Assembly: GCA_023404805.1 (NCBI GenBank)
Contig: JAEYAL010000106.1
Span: forward strand, 1-50,134
DNA from: Actinomycetes bacterium
GTDB taxonomy: Bacteria; Actinomycetota; Thermoleophilia; Solirubrobacterales; Solirubrobacteraceae
Reading direction: 5' to 3'
Length of the DNA stretch: 50,134 bases
Under the pieces are notes generated by a model. That model had not been told where the DNA came from. It did no database searches and was given only the letters and a program-made list of their open reading frames with translations. Every line of letters begins with the position of its first letter. The first letter of the stretch is position 1. This document shows, one piece after another, positions 1 to 7,289 of the stretch. Both the position numbers and the translations under genes were made by a program.

Positions 1-2
1 GC

Positions 3-956
3 GCCGAACTGCGCGTGCAGCCCGCTGCGGGCTGCGCCGCCGAGGCCAGCCGCCGCCTCGACCGCGCGGCAGCGCTGCTCGAGACGATCGACGAGACGCT
101 CAGCCGCTTCCGCCCTGACAGCGAGCTCTGCCAGCTCAACGCCGACCCGCGCACGCACGTACCGGCGTCGCCGCTGATGCTGCGCTTCGCCGAGGCCGTC
201 GGCTGGGCGGGCCGCAGGTCCGGCGGCCTGGTCGATGCGACCTGCCTGCCGCAGGTCGAGCGCGCTGGCTACGTGCACCACTTCGACCTGGCTGGAGCGG
301 GGTTCCGCCCCGCCCCAGCCCCGCAGCAGCCCACGGTGGCGACGGCCGACGACGCCTGGCGCCACGTCACCGCGGGGCCAACTCATGTCGACCGCCCGGC
401 GGGCGTCCGCCTCGACAGCGGCGGCATCGGCAAGGGCCTCGCGGCCGACCTCGCCGGCCAGCTGCTGCGCGGCGCGCCCGCGTGGATGGTCGACTGCGGC
501 GGCGACTTGCGCATCGGCGGCACGGCCCGGGTGCCGCGCGCGGTCGACGTGCTCGACCCCGTCGACCCGGAGCATGCCGTGCACCGGCTGCACGTCAGCA
601 GCGGCGCCGTCGCCACCAGCGGCATCACGCGCCGCTCGTGGGACCAGGACGGCGTCCGCAGCCACCACCTCATCGACCCCCGCACCGGTGAGCCGGCCAA
701 CACCGGGATCCTGCAGGTCACGGCGCTCGCGCCGACTGCGCTCGAGGCCGAGGTGCTGGCGAAGACCGCGCTGCTGCGCGGGCCCGAGCAGGCGCACCGC
801 GTGCTGGAGCACGGCGGCGTGATCGTCGCCGAGTGCGGCGCGGTGACCGTGGTCGCACCTCCGCGGGTCGAACGGGCCCGGCGGACCCGCGAGAGCCGTG
901 CTTCGTTCCACCTGCCGGGACGCCCGCCCGCGACCCGCCACGTCTGGAGGCGCTAG
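3..956 (+). CDS. apbE: FAD:protein FMN transferase (ApbE family), 5' end outside window
   Basis: The frame is open to the left edge (A-E-L-R-V precedes the first GTG at 15), so the N-terminus lies outside the window. Family hallmarks seen: LSRFRPDSELCQLN near the start, the DSGGIGKGLAAD segment (Mg/FAD region, usually D-x-GG-IAKG), a DCGGDLRIGG strand, and HHLIDPRTGEPA near the C-terminus. ApbE proteins transfer FMN from FAD to a Thr of extracytoplasmic flavoproteins. The next gene, a ferric-reductase-like membrane protein, begins 2 nt after the stop, so the pair is probably one operon for membrane flavin-based electron transfer. The substrate flavoprotein is probably encoded upstream, outside the window. 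The family call is secure; the partner is inferred. Confidence 0.93.
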   Translation, partial: AELRVQPAAGCAAEASRRLDRAAALLETIDETLSRFRPDSELCQLNADPRTHVPASPLMLRFAEAVGWAGRRSGGLVDATCLPQVERAGYVHHFDLAGAGFRPAPAPQQPTVATADDAWRHVTAGPTHVDRPAGVRLDSGGIGKGLAADLAGQLLRGAPAWMVDCGGDLRIGGTARVPRAVDVLDPVDPEHAVHRLHVSSGAVATSGITRRSWDQDGVRSHHLIDPRTGEPANTGILQVTALAPTALEAEVLAKTALLRGPEQAHRVLEHGGVIVAECGAVTVVAPPRVERARRTRESRASFHLPGRPPATRHVWRR

Positions 957-958
957 TC

Positions 959-1570
959 GTGGTTCTTGCCGATCTCAGCGTGATGTGGATCACCACCCGC
1001 GCCGCAGGCGTGGTCGCGCTCGTCGCGTCGACCGCGTCGGTGGTCCTGGGGCTCGCGCTCGCGGGCCGCGTCGGCGCACGCCGCAAACGCGGCCTGCTGG
1101 GCGACGTGCGCGTGCTGCACCAGACGCTCGGCGTCGCCACGCTGGTCGCCCTGGCCGTGCACGCCGGGACGCTCCTCCTCGACCCGTGGCTCAAGCCGTC
1201 GCTCGTCGACCTGCTCGTGCCCTTCAGCCTCGACTACCGCCCGCTCTGGACTGGCCTCGGGATCATCGCCGGCTACGGGCTGGTGGTGCTCGGCTTGTCT
1301 GGGTTCCTGCGCGGCCGCAAGGGCACGCGCTGGGCGGCCATCCACCGCTTCGCTGGCCTGACTTGGGTCCTGAGCATCGGCCACACGCTAGGCGCAGGTA
1401 CCGACGCGGGAGCCACGTGGCTCACCGCGCTCACCACGGCCTGCGTGGTCCCGGTCGCAGGCTGCTCGCCCTGCGCCTCAGCCGCGCCGCGCCGCGCCTT
1501 TCGCAACAACCCGCGCCTTAAGGCGCTCGTACGAGATTCAGATCACACAACGAGAGCGCCGCGCCGATGA
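959..1570 (+). CDS. Ferric-reductase-like transmembrane protein
   Basis: About 203 residues. The GTG start at 959 is chosen because GGAGG lies 9 nt upstream, inside the end of apbE. Four to five hydrophobic helices are visible, with haem-ligand-type histidines in VRVLHQTLGV, ALAVHAGTLL, AAIHRFAGLTW and LSIGHTLGAG, as in the b-haem ferric-reductase-like fold. It would pass electrons across the membrane, probably to a flavinylated partner matured by the upstream ApbE. The last ~40 residues after the final helix are Cys/Arg-rich and unlike a normal ending. A neighbouring frame would continue with a Leu-rich helix end, LLALRLSRAAP, stopping near 1521, so a frameshift around 1445-1465 is possible. 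Family call good, C-terminus doubtful. Confidence 0.8.
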   Translation: MVLADLSVMWITTRAAGVVALVASTASVVLGLALAGRVGARRKRGLLGDVRVLHQTLGVATLVALAVHAGTLLLDPWLKPSLVDLLVPFSLDYRPLWTGLGIIAGYGLVVLGLSGFLRGRKGTRWAAIHRFAGLTWVLSIGHTLGAGTDAGATWLTALTTACVVPVAGCSPCASAAPRRAFRNNPRLKALVRDSDHTTRAPRR

Positions 1571-1609
1571 TTTGACCAGTTACGCGCCACCGCGCGCACC
1601 GCTCCACCC

Positions 1610-2737
1610 ATGCTCGCCACCTTCCCAGCCCGCATCCGCCGCCTGCTCCACGCCGGCCGCACCGCCAGCGACCTCACGCCCGAGGACTACAAGCAGATGC
1701 GGATCACGGGCACGGTCGAGTACCTCGCCGGCGCCATCACGCTCACGGCGGCCACACTCCTGCCCGACCCCGACGGCTCCGACCACGTCCCGTACCTGGT
1801 CCTCGCCCTGATCGGCGTCCTGCTCGCCGGCCTGCGGTTCACGTCGCCGCAGCGGCTCGAGGTCGTGCGGGCGTCGATCGTCATCGGGTTCGTCTACATC
1901 GCGGCGATCATCGCGGTCGCCCGGCCGGTCGGCCCGACGCCGTTCTTCTTCCTCTGGCCGATGCTCACGGCCGCGTACTTCCTGGGCCGCCGCGACCTGG
2001 CGATGTTCACCGGCGCGTTCGCCGTGTCCCTCGCCGCGGGCCTGTTCGCCAACGGCGCCGCCAGCGTGACGCCGGTGATGTTCATGCCGACGTTCTCGGT
2101 GATCCTCATCGTCAGCTGCCTCGTGCTCGCGCTGCGCGAGCGTGTCGACGGCCTGATGGGCGACCTCGCTTACACGGCGTCGACCGACATGCTCACCGAC
2201 CTCCCGAACCGCCGCACGTTCGAAGAAGCCTGCGACCGCGAGCTTGAACGGGCCCGGCGCTCGGGGACGCCGATGTCGCTCGCGATCTTCGACCTCGACC
2301 ACTTCAAGGCGATCAACGACCGGCTCGGCCACGCCGAGGGCGACCGCGCGCTGAAGCGGTTCGCGTCGATCCTCAAGGAGCAGTGCCGCGTCGTCGACTT
2401 CCCGGCCCGCATCGGCGGCGAGGAGTTCGCGCTGATCCTGAGCAACGCCGACGCCGAAGGGGCCGCGATCTTCGCCGAGCGCCTGCTGGCCCGCGTCATC
2501 GACGTGACGAAGCACGACATCGCGCCGCTCGCGGTCAGCATCGGGATCTCGCAGATGCACAGCGACCGCGACACGCAAGACGTGCTCCTGCTCGCCGCCG
2601 ACCGCGCGCTCTACGAAGCCAAGAACACCGGCCGCGCGAAGGTCGTCATCGCGACTCCCGTGCCCGCGTTCCGCGCCGATCACACCGGTCAGCGCCTCGA
2701 GCTGCGCCAGTCAGAGCAGCTCCCGCCAGCAGCCTGA
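1610..2737 (+). CDS. Membrane diguanylate cyclase (GGDEF)
   Basis: 375 residues. Residues ~35-175 form about six hydrophobic helices (integral membrane sensor of unknown ligand). A short linker leads to a GGDEF domain: DMLTDLPNRRTFEE at ~193, FDLDHFKAIND at ~227, and the active-site GGEEF at 269-273. A product-inhibition I-site RVVD (260-263) sits exactly five residues before GGEEF, so the protein should make cyclic di-GMP and be feedback-inhibited. No EAL domain. The next gene downstream is a close paralogue with the same architecture. No Shine-Dalgarno is obvious before the ATG; it lies 40 bp after the ferric-reductase-like gene. Confidence 0.93.
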   Translation: MLATFPARIRRLLHAGRTASDLTPEDYKQMRITGTVEYLAGAITLTAATLLPDPDGSDHVPYLVLALIGVLLAGLRFTSPQRLEVVRASIVIGFVYIAAIIAVARPVGPTPFFFLWPMLTAAYFLGRRDLAMFTGAFAVSLAAGLFANGAASVTPVMFMPTFSVILIVSCLVLALRERVDGLMGDLAYTASTDMLTDLPNRRTFEEACDRELERARRSGTPMSLAIFDLDHFKAINDRLGHAEGDRALKRFASILKEQCRVVDFPARIGGEEFALILSNADAEGAAIFAERLLARVIDVTKHDIAPLAVSIGISQMHSDRDTQDVLLLAADRALYEAKNTGRAKVVIATPVPAFRADHTGQRLELRQSEQLPPAA

Positions 2738-2890
2738 ACCGGGCCAGGTATGGGCCCCTGACACCGTTTCAGGGGACAAATGCGTCGTCTGGACGCTGCA
2801 TTACGCCGGAACTTAGGGTCCAGGCCCCATCCCAGTCATACCGGTTTCCGCCGATAGGTCCGGCATGCGGTCCTCGGCCCCCACGCAACG

Positions 2891-4156
2891 ATGACGACGG
2901 CAGTCGAGCGGCTTCGATCCCTGTCGCGTGCAGGGAGAAACTCTGCGCACGTCTCCCTGGATGACCACAGCCTGATGCGGTTCGCCGGGGCTGCGCAGCT
3001 CGCCGCGGGCGGACTCCTCCTCCTCGTGATGCTCGCGGTGCCGGACCCGGACCGCAGCGATCACATCGCCTACGCGCTCCTGGCTGGCATCGGCCTGGTC
3101 GGTGCGGTCGTGCGGTGGTCGCTGCGGCGCGCGAGCACGCCGGTCGCCCGCGCCTGGAACGTCGGCTGCATCCTCTACATCGGCGGCGTCGTCGCGGTCT
3201 CTCGGCCGGTCGGCCCCGCCGCCTTCCTGATGCTCTGGCCGCTGCTCGCGACCGCGTACTTCCTTGGACGCCGTGACCTCGGCGCCGCCCTCGTGCTGAT
3301 GGCCGCGACGCTGCTCGCCGGGCTCACGTTCAACACCTCGGTCGCGCCGGGCGACCTGCCGCTGGAGTTCGTCCCGGTCGTCGCGATCGTGGGCTTCGCG
3401 AGCCTGATGATGGCCCTGTTGCGTGAGCGGATCGACCGGCTCATCACCGACCTGGAGCGCACCGCGTCGACCGACGGGCTCACCGGCCTGCCGAACCGCC
3501 GCAGCTGGAACGCGTCCTTCGTGACCGAGATCGAGCGGGCGCGCCGCAGCGGCCAGCCGCTCTCGATCGCGATCTTCGACCTCGACCGGTTCAAGGCGAT
3601 CAACGACTGCCTCGGCCACGCCGAAGGCGACCGCGCCCTGATGCGCTTCGCGAGCCTGCTCGCCACCGAGTGCCGGTCGTTCGATGTGCCGGGCCGCCTC
3701 GGCGGCGAAGAGTTCGGCCTGCTGCTCGCCGGCGCGAACGCCGAAGGCGCCGTGGCGTTCGCTGAGCGCCTGCGCAGCCGCCTGGAGCTCGTGACGCGCC
3801 ACGACGAGACGCCGTTCACGGTCAGCACCGGCGTGGCTGAGCTCGACGTCCACGCCGAGGACATCGAAGCGATGATGCTCGCCGCCGACCGCGCGCTCTA
3901 CCGCGCGAAGGACGAGGGGCGCGACCGAGTGGTCGTCGCCGACCTTCCCAAGCTCGCGCCCCTGCCAGAAGATGAAGTGAGCGGGACGGACCCGCTCGAG
4001 GCGCTCGGCCAGAGCGCCGAGCAGCGCCTAGAGCGGCGAGCAGCTCTCGCTGTCGGTGACCTTGAAGCTCGACCCGCAGCCGCAAGCCGCGACCACGTTC
4101 GGGTTCTCGACCTTGAAACCAGCGCCAGTCAGTGCCTCGACGAAGTCAATCACTGA
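2891..4156 (+). CDS. Membrane diguanylate cyclase (GGDEF), paralogue of the upstream gene
   Basis: 421 residues with the same plan as the preceding gene: N-terminal hydrophobic helices (~30-175), then GGDEF. Seen: DGLTGLPNRRSWN (~195), FDLDRFKAIND (~229), GGEEF at 271-275, and an I-site RSFD at 262-265 five residues upstream. The membrane part shares motifs with the first copy (PDPDRSDHIAY, VSRPVGPAAF, LWPLLATAYFLGRRDL), showing tandem duplication. The last ~43 codons run antisense through the 3' end of the convergent Fe-S carrier gene, giving a 129-bp tail-to-tail overlap. That tail has no domain character and probably arose by loss of an earlier stop. Enzymatic role well supported; signal unknown. 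Confidence 0.92.
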   Translation: MTTAVERLRSLSRAGRNSAHVSLDDHSLMRFAGAAQLAAGGLLLLVMLAVPDPDRSDHIAYALLAGIGLVGAVVRWSLRRASTPVARAWNVGCILYIGGVVAVSRPVGPAAFLMLWPLLATAYFLGRRDLGAALVLMAATLLAGLTFNTSVAPGDLPLEFVPVVAIVGFASLMMALLRERIDRLITDLERTASTDGLTGLPNRRSWNASFVTEIERARRSGQPLSIAIFDLDRFKAINDCLGHAEGDRALMRFASLLATECRSFDVPGRLGGEEFGLLLAGANAEGAVAFAERLRSRLELVTRHDETPFTVSTGVAELDVHAEDIEAMMLAADRALYRAKDEGRDRVVVADLPKLAPLPEDEVSGTDPLEALGQSAEQRLERRAALAVGDLEARPAAASRDHVRVLDLETSASQCLDEVNH

Positions 4157-4381
4157 GCCCTCGACGTAGGGGAGCGAGTCGGGATCGACGAGGATGCGAA
4201 GCCCGCGGTCCTCGAAGATGTTGTCGTCGCCACGCTGCTCGTCGAAGGCGAGCTGGTACTGAAAGCCGCTACACCCGCCGCCCTTGACGCCGACGCGCAG
4301 GCCGGCGACCGCGATGTCCGCGTTCTGGGCCGTGAGGTACTCGCGGACCTTGTCCGCGCCCTTGTCGGTGAGAGTGATCAT
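4028..4381 (-). CDS. erpA: A-type iron-sulfur cluster carrier (IscA/ErpA/SufA family)
   Basis: 117 residues from ATG at 4381 (MITLTDKGADKV); the longer upstream open frame has no family character. The three cluster-binding cysteines are present: C37 in GGGCSGF, and C100 and C102 in ACGCGSSF near the C-terminus. The protein accepts Fe-S clusters from the assembly scaffold and delivers them to apo-proteins in the cytosol. It is divergent from bolA-grxD, whose products handle glutathione-ligated Fe-S clusters, so the three genes form a small trafficking locus. The exact subfamily (ErpA, IscA or SufA) cannot be fixed by eye, so the symbol is provisional. Its 3' end overlaps the convergent GGDEF gene by 129 bp. 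Confidence 0.93.
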   Translation of the reverse strand: MITLTDKGADKVREYLTAQNADIAVAGLRVGVKGGGCSGFQYQLAFDEQRGDDNIFEDRGLRILVDPDSLPYVEGSVIDFVEALTGAGFKVENPNVVAACGCGSSFKVTDSESCSPL

Positions 4382-4531
4382 GGTGTCTGATTGGCTCCGG
4401 GGTCGATCACGGACGATCGCGGCGGGTGGCAAGCGTCGCACCCCCAACGATAGAAGCTTCGGCATTCCGGCAGGAGTACCTAAGTGAGTTATCGGTCCGC
4501 TTCCAAAAGTGTAGTAGGCCCGAGACCCCGC

Positions 4532-4537
4532 TACCTT
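4532..4537 (+). promoter_or_regulatory. Candidate -10 box of bolA (leaderless type)
   Basis: TACCTT lies 7 nt before the bolA ATG and no Shine-Dalgarno is present, so transcription could begin at or next to the start codon. It fits the TANNNT pattern seen before many genes in this window. No clear -35. Confidence 0.5.
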
Positions 4538-4544
4538 CTTAAGC

Positions 4545-4772
4545 ATGCCCACCCCAGAGGAGCTGCAGACGCGGATCGAAGATGCGATCCCCGGTGCCAA
4601 GGCCGTCGTCGTCGACACCACTGGCACCCAGGACCATTTCCGCGCCGAAGTCAGCAGCCCCGCGTTCGCTGGCCTGTCCCGGATCGCGCAGCACCGCCTG
4701 GTGTACGACGTGTTCGGCGACGAGATCGGCGGCGCGATCCACGCCCTCTCCCTCAAGACGGAGCCGTCATGA
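4545..4772 (+). CDS. BolA family protein
   Basis: 75 residues. The BolA pattern is visible: an N-terminal helix (EELQTRIEDAIPGAKAVVVD), a central HFRAEVSSPAFAGLSRIAQHRLVYDVF segment matching the family's H-F..-V-S..F.G-x-x-x-x-x-x-H-R, and a short IHALSLKT end. BolA proteins pair with monothiol glutaredoxins to bind a [2Fe-2S] cluster. Here the partner follows directly: the stop overlaps the glutaredoxin ATG (ATGA at 4769-4772), so the two are translationally coupled. Cytosolic. The start is the only ATG before the conserved helix and fits a leaderless promoter. Confidence 0.92.
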   Translation: MPTPEELQTRIEDAIPGAKAVVVDTTGTQDHFRAEVSSPAFAGLSRIAQHRLVYDVFGDEIGGAIHALSLKTEPS

Positions 4773-5152
4773 GCCAGCCGAGCCTGTCCGACCAGATCAA
4801 GTCTGCCATCGAGCAGAACGAGGTCATCCTCTTCATGAAGGGCACGCCTGACGCGCCCGCTTGCGGCTTCTCGGCCCGGACCGCCGGGACGCTCGAGTCG
4901 ATGAAGGTGCCGTTCGCGAGCGTCGACATCCTGCCGGATCCGCGTATCCGCCAGGAGCTCTCGGCCCTGTCGAACTGGCCGACCATCCCGCAGCTGTTCG
5001 TCAAGGGCGAGCTCGTCGGCGGCTGCGACATCGTCGTCGAGATGGCCGAGTCCGGAGAGCTGCAGACGCTGCTCGGCGTCGAGGGTGCTGAAGGCGTCGT
5101 CACCGACAGCGCCGACGAGCCGGCTCCTCTCCAGATCGAGAACCGGCTCTAG
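4769..5152 (+). CDS. grxD: Monothiol glutaredoxin (Grx4/GrxD type)
   Basis: 127 residues. The single active-site cysteine is in CGFS (C32-S35), preceded by the FMKGTPDAP loop that marks Fe-S-type monothiol glutaredoxins. The cis-proline (TIP, ~72-74) and the GGCDI glutathione-binding region (~84-88) are also present. It should bind a glutathione-ligated [2Fe-2S] cluster and exchange it with BolA and the A-type carrier encoded divergently. About 20 residues of acidic C-terminal extension (EGVVTDSADEPAP) are longer than usual. Translationally coupled to bolA. Confidence 0.95.
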   Translation: MSQPSLSDQIKSAIEQNEVILFMKGTPDAPACGFSARTAGTLESMKVPFASVDILPDPRIRQELSALSNWPTIPQLFVKGELVGGCDIVVEMAESGELQTLLGVEGAEGVVTDSADEPAPLQIENRL

Positions 5153-5166
5153 CCCGCCTGTTTGGC

Positions 5167-5192
5167 GCGCGCCCGGCGGCGGCCGGGCGCGC
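5167..5192. terminator. GC-rich hairpin between convergent genes
   Basis: Perfect 11-bp stem (GCGCGCCCGGC with its complement) and GGCG loop, in the 60-bp gap between grxD and the convergent S55-like gene. There is no T-tract, so it is a possible bidirectional terminator or transcription barrier. Confidence 0.5.
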
Positions 5193-5212
5193 TGCCTGCC
5201 TGCGGCGAGGCC

Positions 5213-7063
5213 TTAGCGCTTCGGGCGCAGCGTCGCCGCGGCCGCGCCTTCGAGCGCGTACGTCGGGAGCTCCTGGACCAGCTTGACCTGGTCGAAGAGC
5301 GCTTCGAACTCGTCGTCGTCGAGGTCGGCTTCCTCGGAGTCGCCGGTGAGCAGCTCCAGGGCGGAGGAGCCTGACAAGCCCGGGAGCACCGCGACCCGGA
5401 TGCCTGAGAGGCCGTCGTTGGTGTAGTCCTTGCGCAGCGCCTCGAGCGTCTTCGGCCCGCCGGACACGGGGCCGTCCTCACCGAACAGCTCCTCGAGGAA
5501 CGCGTCCTCTGAGAGGCCGCCGCCGCCGAGCGAGTCGGCGAGCACGACGATGCCGGTGCGCTGGCCTGCGGCGTAGCGCGGGATCTTCACCTTGACCGGG
5601 ATCTCGCGGCGGTCGCCGGTCGAGCCTTGGACCACGACCACGCGCAGCGTCGCGGTCTTCCCGGCGCGGATCGACTTCGGGGCCTTGACGCGGACGATCT
5701 CGAGCTGGTCGGCCTCGTTGCGGAAGGTCACGTCGACCTTGACGCGGTCGACGAGCCGCAGGAACCGCTCGCCGATCGTGATCCCGCTGACGGCCGAAGC
5801 GACGGCGTCGACGACTCCCAGCTCGACGCCGCCGAGGCCGTCGGGCTCAGCCTGCACCGCGTCGCTGCACTGCTGCAGCGGCTTCTCGTTGTTTTTCAGC
5901 AGGATGGTCGTGCAGGTGCGGGCCGCGCCGCCGACGGCAGGCTGGTTCGTGAGGCGCTGCATGGCCAGGCCGGCGTTCGTCGCGGCAGCCAGCGGCAGCA
6001 GCGCGCCCGTCACGCCGCCGCGCACCGGGCGCTCGTCGACGATCGAGGCGGTGGCCGACTGCACCACCGCGCCGGCGCCGTCGCGGATGGTCGTCTCGAG
6101 CGGGATCGTGGCCGGCGCCGCGCCGAGCACGCCGCCGATGGCTGCGGTGCCGTCGAAGCCGATCGTGCCGACCGGGCCGACGGGCTCGCCGAGCTTGTAG
6201 GTGACCTGGTCGCCGATCGCGGGCGACGTGATGATCGCGTTGATCTGGGCGCGTTCCATCGTGATGCGCGACGGGCCGGTGCCGTTGAACGGGTGCCCGA
6301 ACGCCCACACCTTGTCGCCATCGACGTACGTGACCGTGCCGATGGCGCCCGCGGTGACGTCGCCGGTCACGATCGTCGCGGCGACGGCGTCGCCCGGCTT
6401 GAGGCCGCCTGCCGGGGCGGTCTGGGCGCGCTTGGCAGCCGGGGCGATCAGCAGCGGGAACTTGGCCTTCGCGGCGGCGCTCTGCAGCGCGGCCGCGAGC
6501 GGGCCGCGCGGGCCCGACACCGTGAGCGGGATCGCGCCCCAGGTGCCCGTCGCCGACTTCGCCGCCTTCTCGCTCTTCTTCGACGGGGCCGCCGCACCGG
6601 TCTTCGGGCTCGCCTCGCCAACGGGCGGGGCCGCGGGAGCGTTGGCGAGCGTCGGCGTGGCCAGCATCGACTCGATCGGGGTGATGCCGGCGACGAAGTT
6701 GTCGTACTGGCCGATGCCAGCTGCGAGCGCGCCGATGACGCGCGAGACGCCGTCGGGCCCCGGGCAGCTGACCGGCGAGCCGGAGAAACCCTGGCCGATG
6801 CCGGTGTCCTTGATCGCGTCGCCGCTGAAGCGCGCGATGATCATGGCGTCGGCCGGGCGCGGGCCGCCGGCGACCGACAGCACCGTCGCGTCGAACGTCG
6901 TCGGCTCCAGGCCCTGGACCACCGACGAGACCGTGCACTGCATCCCCGCGCGGACGTCGCCCAGGTACATGATGGGCGCGCCAGCGGCGTGCGCTGCGGC
7001 TGGCAGCAAGGAAAGCGAGAGCGTGGTGGCCGCGGCGGCGGCACCGAAGAGCGAGCGGTGCAT
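5213..7063 (-). CDS. Secreted SpoIVB/S55-like peptidase-domain protein
   Basis: 616 residues with a signal peptide (MHRSLFGAAAAATTLSLSLL, ending AHA-AG near 27). The N-terminal block has the S55-type core: GMQCTVSSVVQGLEPTTFDATV, then GFSGSPV with the candidate nucleophile serine at S94 or S96, then AGITPIESML. A low-complexity Ala/Pro/Lys stretch (~140-172) follows, then GTVTYVDGDKVWAFGHPF with the candidate catalytic H257. The C-terminal ~300 residues contain beta-rich segments. SpoIVB itself is a sporulation protease with His before Ser; here Ser comes first. No sporulation genes are nearby, so the substrate is unknown. The start has a TACCAT box 8 nt upstream. Confidence 0.75.
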   Translation of the reverse strand: MHRSLFGAAAAATTLSLSLLPAAAHAAGAPIMYLGDVRAGMQCTVSSVVQGLEPTTFDATVLSVAGGPRPADAMIIARFSGDAIKDTGIGQGFSGSPVSCPGPDGVSRVIGALAAGIGQYDNFVAGITPIESMLATPTLANAPAAPPVGEASPKTGAAAPSKKSEKAAKSATGTWGAIPLTVSGPRGPLAAALQSAAAKAKFPLLIAPAAKRAQTAPAGGLKPGDAVAATIVTGDVTAGAIGTVTYVDGDKVWAFGHPFNGTGPSRITMERAQINAIITSPAIGDQVTYKLGEPVGPVGTIGFDGTAAIGGVLGAAPATIPLETTIRDGAGAVVQSATASIVDERPVRGGVTGALLPLAAATNAGLAMQRLTNQPAVGGAARTCTTILLKNNEKPLQQCSDAVQAEPDGLGGVELGVVDAVASAVSGITIGERFLRLVDRVKVDVTFRNEADQLEIVRVKAPKSIRAGKTATLRVVVVQGSTGDRREIPVKVKIPRYAAGQRTGIVVLADSLGGGGLSEDAFLEELFGEDGPVSGGPKTLEALRKDYTNDGLSGIRVAVLPGLSGSSALELLTGDSEEADLDDDEFEALFDQVKLVQELPTYALEGAAAATLRPKR

Positions 7064-7071
7064 GACGGCGG

Positions 7072-7077
7072 ATGGTA
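7072..7077 (-). promoter_or_regulatory. Candidate -10 box of the S55-like gene
   Basis: Minus-strand TACCAT lies 8 nt before the ATG at 7063, without a Shine-Dalgarno: the leaderless pattern. It sits next to the tandem repeat at 7087. Confidence 0.45.
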
Positions 7078-7086
7078 CGGCGCGGA

Positions 7087-7230
7087 GCGACGCGGCGTAG
7101 CACTGTGTGGACAGAAGCGCCGCAGGGGCGGAGCCGCCTGCTTTGCGACGCGGCGTAGCACTGTGTGGACAGAATCGCCGCAGGGGCGGAGCTGCCTGCC
7201 AAAGCGACGCGGCGTAGCACTGTGTGGACG
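7087..7230. repeat. Tandem repeat, 58-59 bp unit, 2.5 copies
   Basis: Copies begin at 7087, 7145 and 7204. Each opens with a conserved box of 24 bases (7087-7110; core GCGACGCGGCGTAGCACTG followed by TGTGG). In the first two copies this is followed by a short hairpin, GGCGG-AG-CCGCC or a variant of it. Differences among copies are few. The repeat fills the space between the divergent S55-like and degV genes and could affect either promoter. It has no spacer-like variable segments. Confidence 0.85.
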
Positions 7231-7274
7231 GACGCCCGCTCCTGCTGGCCGCGCGGCGACGCCCGCCTACGCGT

Positions 7275-7280
7275 TACGTT
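7275..7280 (+). promoter_or_regulatory. Candidate -10 box of degV
   Basis: TACGTT lies 9 nt before the degV ATG at 7290, with no Shine-Dalgarno. This supports 7290 over the upstream GTG at 7224. Confidence 0.45.
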
Positions 7281-7289
7281 GTCGGGCGC

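Noticed and set aside
7087..7230. CRISPR-like array
   Set aside because: Units are contiguous and similar throughout; there are no variable spacers of constant length and no cas genes nearby.
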